A program made the translations under genes and the position numbers. A stretch of DNA of 27,807 nucleotides, taken from contig BBXU01000468.1 of NCBI GenBank assembly GCA_001598975.1, forward strand, positions 1-27,807, given 5' to 3'. This DNA is from Parachlorella kessleri (taxonomy: Eukaryota > Chlorophyta > Trebouxiophyceae > Chlorellales > Chlorellaceae). The notes below the pieces were generated by a model that saw only the letters and a list, made by a program, of their open reading frames with translations, had not been told where the DNA came from and searched no databases. How positions within the stretch are numbered: position 1 is the stretch's first letter; the number at the start of each line of letters is the position of its first letter. Below, piece by piece: positions 9,246 through 21,007 of the stretch.

Positions 9246-12200
9246 ATGAACTTCGACTTGAAGAAACTCGACAACTTAAACCAGCCGAGTGAGAAGACTT
9301 CACAAAAGGGCGTCAAGTTCAACCCCAAATTCCTAGGCAGAGCTGTGAGTCCTTGTTCTATTGAGCAACGCCTGTTGCATGGCGAGGTGCTCCGAGCCAT
9401 TGCAGCACCTTCCGCTTGCCTTACCCAGTCATTGCTTCTTGCAGCGACCCAAGCCCCCCGGCCAAGCTGCCAAGGTTCAGGGCGCTTCGCAAGGTGGGGC
9501 TCCTGCCTCTATGCCGTCCCTTTGTGTTGCTGCTTCCCTGGCACACAACTTGCTAGAGCAAATTGTGGCTAAACATACGCAGGACCGAATGCAGCATCCC
9601 AGACAGCAGATGTCCCAGCACAGCCAAGCTCGCCAAAAGTGGCTAGTTTGGCAGCTGTGCCGGACAAGGAGCAGGCTCCAGCGAAACCAGTAGCAGCGGC
9701 GCTGCCTGCTGCGACACGACGGCCAGCTGGCCTGCCAAAGTCCAAGCCAGAGCAGCAGGAACTGAAGGGGCATAAGGAGCAGCAGGAGCAGCAACCACAG
9801 GAGCTACAACAAGCACAGCAGCAGGATGGAACAGCTCTGTCTGCGGCTTTGGAACGCTCACGGGTTGCCAAGCCTGCTTCTCTCCCACGAGGTGCAACAG
9901 ACCTCCAGGATCGTCAAGCTGCAGTTCCCATGCCTAACCAGCCTGCATCTGCAAATGGCGCAGCCTTGGCATCATCAGTGGTGCCGCAGCACACAGACGG
10001 ATCAGCACTGCTCTCCTCAGATGCTGCTGCAGAAGCATTGCAGCCTGCAGTGCCACCGAGGCAGGGGGTTCAGCCTTTGACAGTGCCCAGGGCCGTCTCT
10101 CAACCCCCAGAGGGAACTACTGGTGGAGGGAGCAGGAAAGACGAGCCTGACCAGGGGCCCACACATGCGGACCTTGGGGACAACGACCCTTCTGCTAATG
10201 CTGCCCCCGAGGCCCTTGGCAGCCAGCCCCCAATTGATGCAACTAATAATAGCAAGGCTGAGGCAGCGCAACCGTTGTGCAGGCTGCAGCAGCAAAAGCA
10301 GCAACACCAAGAGGGGCAACAGGGTGCACAACAGAAACAGGAGGGAGGAGAGGCTGCAATGGCAGCTCCAGCTTTGCCGACAGCCCCAGGCGTGAGCGAG
10401 CAGCAGACTGGTACTGCACCAGCGGAGGTGGCCCGGCCTCAATTGCGCGTCCCCGCCTCGCGCGGCAAGCGTAAGGCAGCTGTTGTTGCAGCTGAGGAGG
10501 CAGGCGATGAGGGAGCTCGAGCGGCTGGCCCTGAAAAGCAACTAGCAAGTGCAGGGACACAGCAGGCTCTAGCAGACAATGAGGCAGCAGAGTTGCTGGT
10601 GGCGGCAACCAAGGAGCCAGCTGCCAAGGCCAGGCAACGCAGGAGCGGCAGCGCGGCGGTGCTATCTGCGGCTCGTGCAGCGGCGGCGAGAGCCTCGGAG
10701 GCTGCCCAGGCAGCAGTGGGAGATGCTCAAACAAAAGGAGCGCCGGAGCTTGCAGTTGAGGTGGGTCGCCTGGCTTCAGCCGAAACCGTGGTGCTAAAAA
10801 GAGTCTATCGAAAGACCGCCCCGGCTTAGTCAGAAGGCTAGGACCTGAATGTTCAACAAGAGGCTGACTGCTGAAGCGAGGAGCGGCTGTGCAGTACCGT
10901 AAAGCAGGCGTGGCTTTGCAACTGTGTCCGCTGCATATGCTTTGCCCTGCATCGATCAATCGATAGCTGGACTGGCCGGCTTCGCTTGGGATACTCAAGA
11001 GTACTGGCATGGCAATTAAGCTGTTTCCAGGGGACTTAGATGCTCACCGTGGTGCCCGTCTTTCTAACTCTGCCATGTGTGGCTGCTAATCCTTGTCAGA
11101 TGGCACCTGGAATGGGTGGTCAGTCACTGGTTCGAGGCACGCACGGAGAGTGGGTATACGTGCTTTGCATTGGGGTTTTAAACCTGACCAGGTTTAACCA
11201 ACGTGCTTGTGTTGCCTTGGGCAGGATGGTGCGCCTGCTCCTACACTTGCCACGCGGCGGGGTAGGATCATCCCCCGTGCCACCAAACCCAAGCCCTCTG
11301 AGAGGGCTGCCGCTCGCAAGGCGGCTGCAGCGGCCAGGAAAGCAGCCAAGGAGGCGGCGGCAGCAGCAGCAGCCTTGGCAGCGGTGGCCGAGGCTGAACC
11401 AGCGGCTGAGGTTGGGCAAGGTGGGGGCGCTAGACATGGCATGGCAGCAGACGACAACGGAGCCAATGTGGAGAAGCAAGAGGAGCAGCCAGCCACACCA
11501 AAGAAGAAGCAGCCACGGCGGCAGCCCAAGAAGGCCCGCCAGCAGCAGCAGGCGCAGGCGCAGCAGGAAGCTCCTGCGGGTGCTGCAACAGTTGTAGGTG
11601 CCGCGGCGCCACCTGTGTCAGGTACGCCAGTTGCAGCAGCAGCACTAGCAGCAGCTCCGGCAGCAGCAGGGGCACCGCCTGCCTCTGCTGGTCCCAGGGT
11701 GACTTATTATGTTGTAGGTGATCAGGTGGTATTGTTGCCTGAGGCGGCCACGGGTCAGCACCTCGCCCTGGGGGCGGATGGGCAGCTGCACCCAGCGCCA
11801 GCGCCGGCGCCGCCCCTGGCGGCGCTTGGCCGCAAGGGCGCCGGCCGAGGGCGCAAGCGCAAGGAGGAGGAGCAGTCGCAGGAGGGTGCGGGCGCGCTGG
11901 TGGTGTTTGGTGAGGGGAGCGAGGAGGCAGCAGCACAGTCGTTGATGGAAGCGGCTAGGAAGCGCGCCGACAAGCTGGCACGGAAGGACGAGCCCAGGGG
12001 GCCGAAGCGGGCTTGGAATCGGGTGATGCCACGGCCTGCTGACCTGGCTGCCAAAGACCTGGACCCAAGCAAGATGTCCCTGAAGTGAGGGAGCAATGAT
12101 ATGAAGTTGGGTCTTTCTCTTCTTATCTGATGTTGGGAATAGTCTGCGTTCGAGGGGCAGGGCAGGGGCTGCGAAGCAGTGGAAGATTGGGGGTTGCGGC

Positions 12201-15200
12201 AATGGTTGTTGCATGTGCAAGAACCTGAAAATGTTAGGCTGATTGCCTCCCCTCCAGCTTACAATGCGCTGCAGTAAGCCATCCTGGGGCAAAGAGCGCC
12301 TTGAAGGGAGCTGGCCTGCTGTCATACATATTTTAGAACAGTGCGGCTCAGGGTGCTCCATGTCTGAGCATGCGCAGGGAGATCGTGGCATGGGGTGCTG
12401 CCCGGGACAGGAGGGTGGCAGAGGAGGAGAGGCTGAAGAAGGAGGTGAGTTGTGATAGTTCTTGATTCGTCGAGGGACTGTTTAGGGTAGGCTGTGTGTT
12501 GTGCTGTTTGTACCCGGCGTAGTGGCAGGGCGCCCGCCGGTGTCCGGGGGGCAATTGAGGGCGCAGGTGGTCCTGTGATAAACGCTGTGGAGGTAGTTCA
12601 GTGTCAATGTCTGCTGTGCAGCCGCGAAAGGAACATATTTCAATTTTTGGTGTTGGCAGTCATGTTGGTTGTAGAACCCAAGGTTTGTACAGTTGTAGGG
12701 CTGTCTACCCCTTGCCCGGAAGAGAGACCCTGGCCTGGCCTGCACCGCTGCTGTGCCAGCAGGTTCCCCAACTGCTGAGCACCCCCTCCCGTGGTGCCTT
12801 GCCCTGTACAGGAGGCGGAGGCAAATGGTGAGTTGGTGCCCCGGGCCTCCAGCCTACCACCACAGCCGCAGCCCCAGGAGCAGCCCAGCAGCGTGGCGCT
12901 GGCGCCGCAGGTGGGTCACTAGGCTAGCGAAGGGGTGGGAATGCGGGGACTGTCGTGAGGATGCTCGGATCCTTGATTAGCGCATTGTTCAAGCGTGCCA
13001 TGTCTGCTAGGCCCAGAGCCATGGCGGATGGTCTGCTGGCCCTTTCTGTCACATTGCGAGCAAGGACATGCTGTGTGTTGCAGCAGTTATCACAACCTGG
13101 TCCAGCTGCTGCGTTTCCCCTTTCCCGCCCTGAAGTGGCATTGCCTGGGTGCTTTCAGCCGCCTGCCGCCTCTGCATGCCTTGCTGCTACCCTTCCCTAC
13201 CTGCTTTGCCGGTGCTATGAAGCAGCAGCCAAGCAACCCCACCCTGAGCCAATAAACATCAACAAGCAGCCCAGACAAGGTTCGTGACCCCCTCATCACC
13301 CTAACCCCCCCCCCCCCCCTTCCCTCCCCCTACAGGTGCATGTGGTGGACGGTCGCATCGTGGTCAACCAGCAGTCCCTCATGGTTCAAGCCCAGGCAGC
13401 CGAGGCCATCACGCGGGTGGTCAGGGAGGACCAGCCCAAGCTGAATTCGGCGTCGTACATGCGCACCATCGGCAACGAGCGGTGGAGCCCGGAGGACACC
13501 GAGCTATTCTACAAGGTAGGTGCTGCGGGGGTGCCTAAGGGGTGGGGGTTATGTTGCAGGAGTGGGTCGGGGGGTGTCCAGGGTAGGCTATTAGGTGCCG
13601 CGGTGCAGTCCCTGCTATGAGGTGTGGTATATGCATTGTGGCTCGACTGACCAGGTCCTAGTCTGGTCCTAGTCTTCTGGCTATGTGGGTTGTGGGTGGG
13701 TCTTCTGCGGGTCGGGTTTGGGGGCCCGTGATCTGATCATGGCGACATGGTGGTTAGCAGCAGGGTGTTAAGCAAGGAATGAAGCGGCAACAGAGCCCGT
13801 AACCCTTACCTGAGGTCAGGTTCAGGGTTTCGTGACAGTGGGGAGATACTAGGCGTGCAGGCTGGGCAGGGCAGGGCAGGGCAAAGTGGAGTGGGCAGCG
13901 GGGTGATGCTGGGTTTGGCGCTGTGGGCTGAATGTAGATGTGTATGTGTTGTTGGCGGCAGGGAGTGCGAACAGAGGAGAGTAAGGGGTGACAGGGCGGG
14001 TTGCAGGGTCCTATGGGGCTTGCCTGAGTCTGAACCAGTAGGCAGTTAAGTAAGCTTCATGTCTGAGTTAAAGCTGGCCGTGGGTCACTGCCAATCTGGT
14101 TCCTGCGATTTGGCTACGGGTGCTCAGCAAGGCGAGCTCTTGCCGTGTGTCGAACCAGCGGACTGCGGAAGGCTGCTACATACTGCCTCACGCTTGCACT
14201 GCAAAATAAATACCGGCAGCTTTGATGCAGGCGCCGCATGCGCCTCTAGGCACTGCAGCAGATGCAAAGTCGGCACGAAGTTCCCTGACCTCCATGCCTG
14301 CTGCCTGCTGCAGGCGCTGAGCCAGTTTGGGACTGACTTCTCGCTCCTCTGCCACCTGTTCCCGGGGCGCCAGCGCCGCCACCTGAAGAACAAGTTCAAC
14401 AAGGAGTCGCGGGCCAACCCTGGGCGGGTGGACGAGGCGCTTAAGGCGTCCACCAAGGCCACCGTCCACAGCTACAAGGTGGTGGCAATGGCAAGGCCTG
14501 CTTAGGGCGGGCTGGGGTTTGGTGGGGAGCTTGGAGCTGGATTGGATTGGGCCCGAGGCGTTGGCGTGGTGGGATTGCCAAGCCAGGCGGGAAGCATGTG
14601 CTACTGCTCTGGGGTGGTGGTCCCAGACATGCCACGGCATGGAGTAGGTCAGAGTGCCTTGTGGGTGACAGGACGGCTTGCTGCCTTCCTGCACCATGCC
14701 TTGCTGGCAAGGGCACGACATCGCCATGCTTGCGTGAGGTGCGGAGGACGTGCGGTGCTTCCCTGTTCAGCTGTTGTTCAAGGAGGTGGGGAGAGGCTGG
14801 CCTCTGCTATGCCCTTGTTGCGCTTTTCTCATTGCGCGTCTTGTACTCCATCTGTCTGTGTGCACAGGAGATGATGTCTATGCTGCGCGCTGGCGGGATA
14901 GGCGGGGCGGGCGCAGCAGCCACGGCTGCAGAAGAGGAGCCAGCGGAGGACCTGGAAGCGATCGAAAGGGAGGCCATTGCTACACAACGTGCCCTTGATG
15001 CAGCAGGCACAGCAGCAGCTGCAGCAGCAGCTGCAGGCTCGGGGCTGCTGTCTGCGCAGCTGGGGGCCATGGGTGGAGGGCTTGGTGACGGCGGCGGCAG
15101 CACGGGGCCTCGAGAGCCCCAGCAGCAGCAGCAGCAGCAGCAGAGGGAGCAGCCTAAGCAAGAGCTGCCGCCGCCGCCGCAGCAGCAGCGGGAGCAGCTA

Positions 15201-15332
15201 CAGCAGCAGCAGCAGGCCGACCAAGGGGGCCCACCGGGGGTGGACGCAGCCTTGAAAGATGATACAGGAATGCTTAGCCAGCGATATGCCAGCGAGGGCT
15301 ACGAGGATCCCTTTGAGGAGACTGTGTATTGA
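9246..15332 (+). CDS. BDP1: Transcription factor TFIIIB subunit B'' (BDP1)
   Basis: BDP1 is the SANT-domain subunit of TFIIIB, which with TBP and BRF recruits RNA polymerase III to tRNA, 5S and U6 genes. Exons 9246-9344, 9445-9493, 9583-10760, 11225-12084, 12342-12444, 12812-12910, 13336-13515, 14314-14478 and 14868-15332 join in phase to about 1065 residues. Diagnostic parts: MNFDLKKLDNL and KGVKFNPKFLGRA at the N-terminus; SMRREIVAWGAARDRR (about 738); ALAPQ joined to VHVVDGRIVVNQQSL (about 794-811); then the SANT domain, RWSPEDTELFYK joined to ALSQFGTDFSLLCHLFPGR, RRHLKNKFNKESR (about 845-895). Residues 50-700 are Ala/Gln/Pro/Lys-rich and unconserved. The C-terminus has Ala and Gln runs and ends EDPFEETVY. 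Exon joins 3-4 (10760 to 11225) and 4-5 (12084 to 12342) are the least certain; an alternative is a separate upstream gene ending at 10829. Confidence 0.85.
13305..13319 (+). repeat. C15 homopolymer in a BDP1 splice-acceptor tract
   Basis: Fifteen C residues run into TTCCCTCCCCCTACAG, forming an unusually C-rich polypyrimidine tract for the acceptor at 13335/13336 in front of the conserved VHVVDGRIVV exon. Confidence 0.85.
15120..15143 (+). repeat. (CAG)8 encoding a polyglutamine run in BDP1
   Basis: Eight uninterrupted CAG codons in the last BDP1 exon give eight Gln in a row, followed by further short CCG and CAG runs up to about 15220. The uniform codon use points to replication slippage as the origin. 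Confidence 0.9.
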
Positions 15333-15409
15333 TGTGAACAGGCATGCTTACTTACTGATCTGGGTTTCCTGTTGGTGGCAGTAGCCGCACAGAGAATGAT
15401 TGCTGTACC

Positions 15410-15414
15410 TGTAA
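15410..15414 (+). terminator. TGTAA polyadenylation signal of BDP1
   Basis: TGTAA lies 77 bases after the BDP1 stop codon, at a usual distance for a green-algal poly(A) signal. It supports 15332 as the true end of the gene. Confidence 0.6.
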
Positions 15415-16665
15415 GAGGTGGGTGTTGGCCAGGCGTGTTGTAGAGCATTCTTTGATGCTGACAGGTAGCTTAATGTTCGGTCAGCTACTCTGGGTCTGGC
15501 AGGGCGGTGTGCAAGGGATGCTCTGTGCGGTTCCTAAGCGAGCGCCCTTGCGGGGTAGGTTAGTGATAAGTAGGTATTGGCATGGGTGGCAGGGAATGCG
15601 AACAGGGAGTGAGTTGAGCTGTACGAGCAGGCCTGGATGCCAAATGCGCCCGAGTTTTTCCTGAGTTCTGAGTAGTAGAAGTAGGTATGCCAGTAGAGCG
15701 CCGAGTTGCGGAGAGCAATTGCCCCTCGCATGGCTGAGCCGTGTAGGTTGTTTTGTTGGATATGATGGTTCAGAGTCATGTGCACTAGGTAGTAGGTAGG
15801 GTATGGGTATCCTCGGGCATGCTGGAACAGTGTACTTTGTTCAGGATTGGAGTTTGGATACAGCGATTACTGGAAGTATCAATGGCTAAGATTTATCAGT
15901 ACGGCATGCCTGGTATGCACATCAAGAAGACCTGGGCAGCAAGGCAACTTCTCAGTTTTTGCCATTCGTCGCAGGGATTGCTAACCCCAACTTGCACGCT
16001 ATTTTGTCATCTTCTGTGGGACTAGCGACACCTTACTGCTGAAAATGGATCATGAGCATACACAAGCATTCAAGCGCCTTCTTCTACAATATGTTCTCAG
16101 CCCCACGTGCACAACAGTAAATCCTCTAATTCTTCCCTCCCCTACACTCTACCTGCCACCATCACCACAGATTGGAGCACGCTACCCAGCAGCATCAAGC
16201 TGCCCAGGTGGCAGCCCTTGCCACCATTTCAAGAGAAGCAAGAAGCACAATCCTGCACGCCAAAGACAGACCTGCAGCTATACAGAGCATCCCGCCTGCC
16301 ACAACTGGCATGACTCTTCCCGATGCTGCATGCTGTGCTCCACGCGCTGGGCTCTCAACGCATGCACCACGGGGCCAGAACTGTGCCTACACGCACGGGT
16401 CTCAACCCATGTTGGTGTCCCAGGATCTCAGCCAGCCGAGCGCCATGATTACTGACCACCCGCTCACTGCCAGGTGGCTGTTGCACCACCATGACAGCTG
16501 GCATTCAAAAAGGCCACCCTGCGTATCGCCCCCTGTCAGAGGGGTGATCTCCGCATGTGGCTCCATATCTTTCTGCAACCGAGGCGATTTCTCACCGAAC
16601 CAATGCTCCCTGCCACCAACAGAGCTTTTGCCAGCTGGCCAGAGGCCCTGCAGTCCCCCTCCCCC
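15415..16665. other. Convergent intergenic region, no supported gene
   Basis: These bases lie between the 3' ends of BDP1 (plus) and the gammaCAL gene (minus). The left part, to about 16000, is less GC-rich. A plus-strand frame at about 16172-16450 has an exon-like stretch (AAQVAALATISREARSTI) but no family motif and no convincing partner exons. No TTACA (the minus-strand form of TGTAA) was seen close to the gammaCAL stop. Confidence 0.5.
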
Positions 16666-18342
16666 TCAGAGGATGCCGGCATTCTTCTCCCCAGCAGCCC
16701 CTTGCACAACCGCATCCTCCGGCTTGAGCACTTCCCGCAGCGCGTCGGCCTCCAGATACGCCCAGGAGTCGGGCAGGAACTCCTCGCTGTGCTCGTCGAT
16801 CAGGCGGAAGACGGACTGTGCCAGCGGCGCAATGGCGGCCTTCTGCAATCACGGGAGGGTGGGAGTGGGGAGGGGGGTTTGGGGGTGCCGGTAGAGGTGG
16901 CATGGCAGCCAGAGGGCAGTGCATTGATTGCTAGGTGAGGCGGACTGCAGCCACAAACCGCCAAGCCAGCCACTTGATCAAACTTGGCTGCTACAATACG
17001 GTGAGCGCAGCAAGGCTCTAGCTAGTGTTCATCACTACCTGCTCACAGCCAGCTGCTGTTCCAACATTGCATTCGTACGACGAGCCTGCTCACCTCGTCC
17101 TTAGTCAAGTCTCGCACATACTTGGCCGGCGAGCCCGCCCACAGCTGCCCTGAGGGGATGAGCCTGCCAGGGCCCACCACCGTCCCCGGCGCCAGCACAG
17201 AGTGATTCTCCACCAGGGATCCCTCCATGAGTATGCATTTGTCGCCGATGACTACCTCGTCCTCGATGGTCGTGGACCGCAGGATGCAGCCCTGGCCGAT
17301 GGTCACGTAGCGGCCGATCCTGGTGGCGGCGCTTAGGCCGGTGGGAGAGGATCTGCAGGCCCCAACAGGGTGTCAGTGAAAATCCATGAGGTCATCATCA
17401 CGTGGAAGGTGTGCAGTGCACGCAGTGGCAGGCACGATGCATGGCACTAGGTGGGGACACCTCTAGAAGGCGCGGCCGCCACAACCAACCATGCACTCCT
17501 TCTAGAGCTGCTCGTGTGTCAAACACCCTGCTCTTGCACATGCGCTGATTTCGCCCATAGCGCTTCCGATGTGCCACCCAACAAATACTGTCGGATACTT
17601 AGCAACCGGCTACGCGAGCTGCTATGGAAGGGCACAGCCGCGGAGCTGGCTTCTCAGAAGGGCTCCGGTCTCCAGGGCACGCTTCTCGTCAACGCACCGT
17701 GCTGCATGGATGACTGTGCGGTCCTGGACATTGCTGAAAGCGCCCACTTTGATGCTGTTCAGGTCACCCCGCAGCACGCAACCATACCAAATGGACACCT
17801 GCAGATGAGTAGCACGTGCTTCTAGCAAAACTCAGACTCGAGGCGGCCAAACTGAGGTCCCATCGTGGGTCCCACCCTCAGTTGCACCACTGAATCTCAC
17901 AGAAGCACCTCCACAGAAGCACCTCCGCAAGTCCAAAGCATCCACTGTCCGACTCCACCACCTCTTATCCGCATAAGTGGGCTGCATCATAACGCTTTGT
18001 AAGGTCACTTTGTCATCTATACATATCTTCTGACAGTGTAACTCCGCATAGCTCCAATGCCCCGACCCTACTTGAGCTCACCCTTTCATACAAGTCAACG
18101 TCTCCCACTATCACTGCGTTGGGGGCAATCCAGGTGTCTGGTGCAAGGGTGGGCACCCGCTGGCCAAGGTTGATCAGCTGCCTTGTCCTGTTGTACACTT
18201 CATCCTCGATGTGCACGGGTGCCTGCGCTGCTGCTGATGTAGTGAACACCCTTGACAAGGGTGCCACTGTGGGAGCTTCAAGCTGCGCTGCCACTGCCGG
18301 AAGCCTAGACAGCAGCCTGCTGGCCCGGCGCAGGGCTGCCAT
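16666..18342 (-). CDS. GAMMACAL: Gamma-carbonic-anhydrase-like subunit of mitochondrial complex I (gammaCAL)
   Basis: Left-handed beta-helix subunit of the matrix-side gamma-CA domain found in plant and algal respiratory complex I. Exons 18342-18082, 17798-17698, 17352-17094 and 16842-16666 join in phase to 265 residues, near the roughly 255 of plant gammaCAL. The start ATG is followed by an Arg/Ala-rich mitochondrial presequence (MAALRRASRLLSRLP, RVFTTSAAA). Hexapeptide-repeat hallmarks: WIAPNAVIVGDV, SIWYGCVLRGDLNSIKVG, FSNVQDRTVIHAARSSPTG, GRYVTIGQGCILRSTTIED, CILMEGSLVENHSVLAPG and SGQLWAGSPAKYVRDL. The C-terminal EEFLPDSWAYLEADALRE matches gammaCAL rather than gammaCA1-3. Of the three zinc-binding His of active gamma-CAs only the one in VIHAA is kept; the other two positions read Gln (IGQG) and Leu/Arg (ILRS), so a structural, non-catalytic role is expected. 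Confidence 0.93.
17898..17925. repeat. 14-base tandem duplication
   Basis: CACAGAAGCACCTC occurs twice head to tail in the first intron of the gammaCAL gene. Short local duplication without an evident role. Confidence 0.8.
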
Positions 18343-19192
18343 GGTGCGGTACTGGCGCACTGCCGGAACTCGGAGTACCACCCAGCCCAGGTCTTCCAGT
18401 AACACGATTAATTCAACAACCTGCGTGTTATGGCAATTGGGAGCTCCTGTCTTAGGGACTCCCGCGCAAATACCAGGAGCCTGGTTTTGCCTACGATCCT
18501 GTTCAAGACAATGCACATTCCATGTTCACTCATCCCTGGAGAAAATCATGCTTTTGACACCTAACACACTGTGGCACGGGCCTTCGTGCTGTAAAGTCAT
18601 GACAAGTTTCGCTAGCTGTTCGCACAGTCCTTGCTCAAGCTCCTAGTGGTTACTGTATCAATCTTTCTTTCCCAGAGGCGGTTTCGGTTGAGTTACTGTA
18701 TTGGGACCGAAACCCTACGATGGAAGCCGTGTCTGTGTGGCGGCGAGGGCGGCGGCCAGGCTTTGAGATGGCCAGGCTTGTATCCGTTTGTGCTTACTTC
18801 CAAAGCTAGTAGAGCAAGCTCGTCCTGTGCGCCACCGTACCTGCTGGGAGACTGGCGTAGAAGGGCCAACAGCCGGTGGACTTAGCAACTCAAACTGCGC
18901 TGTTTGATGGGTGGGGGGCACTACTTTGTCTTGCTTGCAGCTAAGGACAATACTGCCATCCAAAGCAGAGAAGGTAAAGTAACATTGCTTTGCAGGCAAA
19001 TGCTTTGTGAGACGTCACACTAGCAGGGAGTAGTACACACAACTCAAGCCATTTGCCGTCAGCATTTGGGCGGCCTTCAAAAGCCAACCGGTGTGCACCC
19101 ATAGAGGCACCTTCGCTCCCATCTACTACTATTACCGGCTCAGGCGATACATGAACACTTCTGCAAACCTTTTGGTCTGTGTAGCTCCACGA
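18343..19192. other. Upstream region of gammaCAL, no supported gene
   Basis: About 850 bases between two minus-strand genes: the 5' flank of gammaCAL and the 3' flank of the hypothetical gene to its right. Short open frames on both strands have no motifs and no consistent exons. No TATA box or other element could be supported. Confidence 0.5.
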
Positions 19193-19197
19193 TTACA
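19193..19197 (-). terminator. TGTAA polyadenylation signal on the minus strand
   Basis: TTACA on the plus strand (TGTAA on the minus) lies five bases past the stop codon of the hypothetical gene 19203-21007. The spacing is very short, so the signal is only suggestive. Confidence 0.4.
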
Positions 19198-19202
19198 TAC
19201 AG

Positions 19203-21007
19203 TTATTCCACATCCTCTACCCCAATCCCCTCTCCCGCTGCCTCTTCTAGGTTTGGCTGGCTACCTGGCTCAACCTGCACCATGAGGAGAGAGGAAGCAG
19301 AATGGGGAGGCAGGTTGGCTTTGAGCAGAGCAAAATGCAACAGCAGCTGGTCAAGAACCCTAACGCCAGGGGCCGGGCACCAGAAAATGCTGCGCGCTTT
19401 CCAGTGCCAAGAAATGCCTGAAGCAACGCTTAGATGGCTGCACGGGAACGAGCACCGAAAAGAGTCAAGGACAAAACAGCGCAATAGCCACCTCTGCTGA
19501 GTACATGCGACACTGCTGAGGATGAAGCCACACCTTCTGGGTGCCCCCGAGAGTCCCAGGGCTTCCTCCGTCAGCCACCCCACTACCAGCAGCACTGCGG
19601 GCATCATTCACCTCATAGTTCCCCACCTGCACACGGCGCAATCGCTGGAATCAGGGTGGTGAAACAACCGTAGCCCACGCAGGCAAGAGATGCGACAGGT
19701 GTGCCAGCTGCAGCCGCACTGCACCCCAAGGGTATGGCACGGCCACGACAAATAATGCTCATGCAGCCGCCCTGTGCAAAGCAAGCGCCAGCTGGGCGCT
19801 TCCAGCAGGGCGGCAACGAAAGTGTCCAGGGGAAAAGAGCTCCATACCATGCCGTCCAAGGACTGTAGAACCTCTTCCTTCCTGGCACCAGGGAGTGGGC
19901 CCTGGCCGGCGGGTCCGACAGCAGCCATGGCGTCTTCGTAGCTGCTCATGGAAGCCCCCTGCGGGCATGCACAGCCCCTCACCCTTATATAAGTGTTCCC
20001 CGTCGTGTGCAAGAGAGTGGGGTGTGCTTGGGGCACCAGCAGCGCTGCCTCCATCACCAGGTAGCAACAGTCAGGGAAGTGATAAATGTGATGCTTCAGC
20101 TGGCTATCGGGTTCTTCCTACAAACTACCTACAAGCTCTTCTATGCCGTCTCCATGTTGCCTACACCCAAACAGGCTTATCCCCTGTAGATGAAAACTTC
20201 ATATGTGGTACAGGGGTTCCCCACCAGCTGCATGCGTACCTTCTGCTGGCCCTCGCTGAAAGTCATCTTGCCCACCTCATACAAGCCAGAGCCGTCCTCA
20301 AAAGAGCCTGGGAGCTCTGCTGAAGGAGGCCTGCACCACAGCAAGCCCTCTGCCGGGCATGATCATGCAGGACGCCTGCCACTTCCCAAATCACCCAAGC
20401 AGGGAATGTGCCAGCAGGTTGGTCCGTAAGTCTATTCCCGCCGGCACCCAAACAACAGGTACCGCAGCCACCAAGATGCTCCGAGGACAAGGTTGCCATG
20501 CGCTGCATTCTCTAATGGGGCTCCCCTGGTGGCCGCACCTACCTGTCCCTAATGGTCACCCCAGGTGCCTCCGGTGCGATATGGTGGATGCCCCCCTCCT
20601 CATCAAGCCGCTCCCCCTCCTGCAGCCTGGCCTGCCCGCCCTGGACGCCGCTGGCAAGGCCGTGGGCTTGCCCTGGCTGCAGTACCCTCCGCTGAGCACC
20701 TGCGAACATCCCGCCGCAAGTCAGTCCGCTTGTGTGCTTTCCTGTCCTTGAGGCCACCGTGGCGGCCTGCCAGGCAAATACCACGACCCCTGCAGGCACC
20801 TGGAGCCTCTGGCACGTAGATATAACCAGGGTCCTCCTGGTCAGAGCTCCCCTCAGGCTGTGCGGTCGCTGCTTGCGGCAGCCGCTGGCCTAGCAAGCGT
20901 CTCAGGGGCCACCGCCAGCGCTGCTCTGTGTGGCTTGGGGCCAGAGCGCGGGCACGGCTCCTGTGGCGCAGTGTGAAGGCGTGTGGAAGTGCGGCTGCAC
21001 GCTGCAT
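19203..21007 (-). CDS. Hypothetical organelle-targeted protein, six exons
   Basis: Exons 21007-20800, 20699-20543, 20330-20240, 19958-19848, 19626-19492 and 19274-19203 join in matching phase and give 257 residues, which is hard to obtain by chance. The first 45 residues are strongly basic (MQRAAALPHAFTLRHRSRAR, then RRLLGQRLPQAATAQ) and look like a plastid or mitochondrial transit peptide. The rest is acidic and Gly-rich, with two copies of a VPEAPG/APEAPG-like motif (YIYVPEAPGAQ and HHIAPEAPGVTIRD), then SFEDGSGLYEVGKMTFSEGQ, SSYEDAMAAVGPA, EEVLQSLDGMVGNYEVNDA and WLHPQQCRMYSAE, ending GIGVEDVE. GLYEVGKM and VGNYEVND may be related strand-like elements. There is no membrane helix. I do not recognise the family. 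The gene is divergent from the LRR gene across 1.7 kb and runs in tandem with gammaCAL. Confidence 0.6.

Noticed and set aside
10761..10829. Read-through of BDP1 exon 3 to a stop at 10827-10829
   Set aside because: A GTGGGT donor at 10761 gives phase 0 into the next exon at 11225, and ending here would separate the BDP1 N-terminus from its SANT core. Kept as an alternative in the BDP1 findings.
13083..13281. Open stretch in the BDP1 intron (QLSQPGPAAAFPL...)
   Set aside because: No donor restores the right phase without cutting it to a fragment, and skipping it joins ALAPQ directly to VHVVDGRIVV, the conserved BDP1 motif.
16172..16894. 240-codon plus-strand open frame
   Set aside because: Its second half is the antisense of the last gammaCAL exon; the first half has no family motif and no partner exons.
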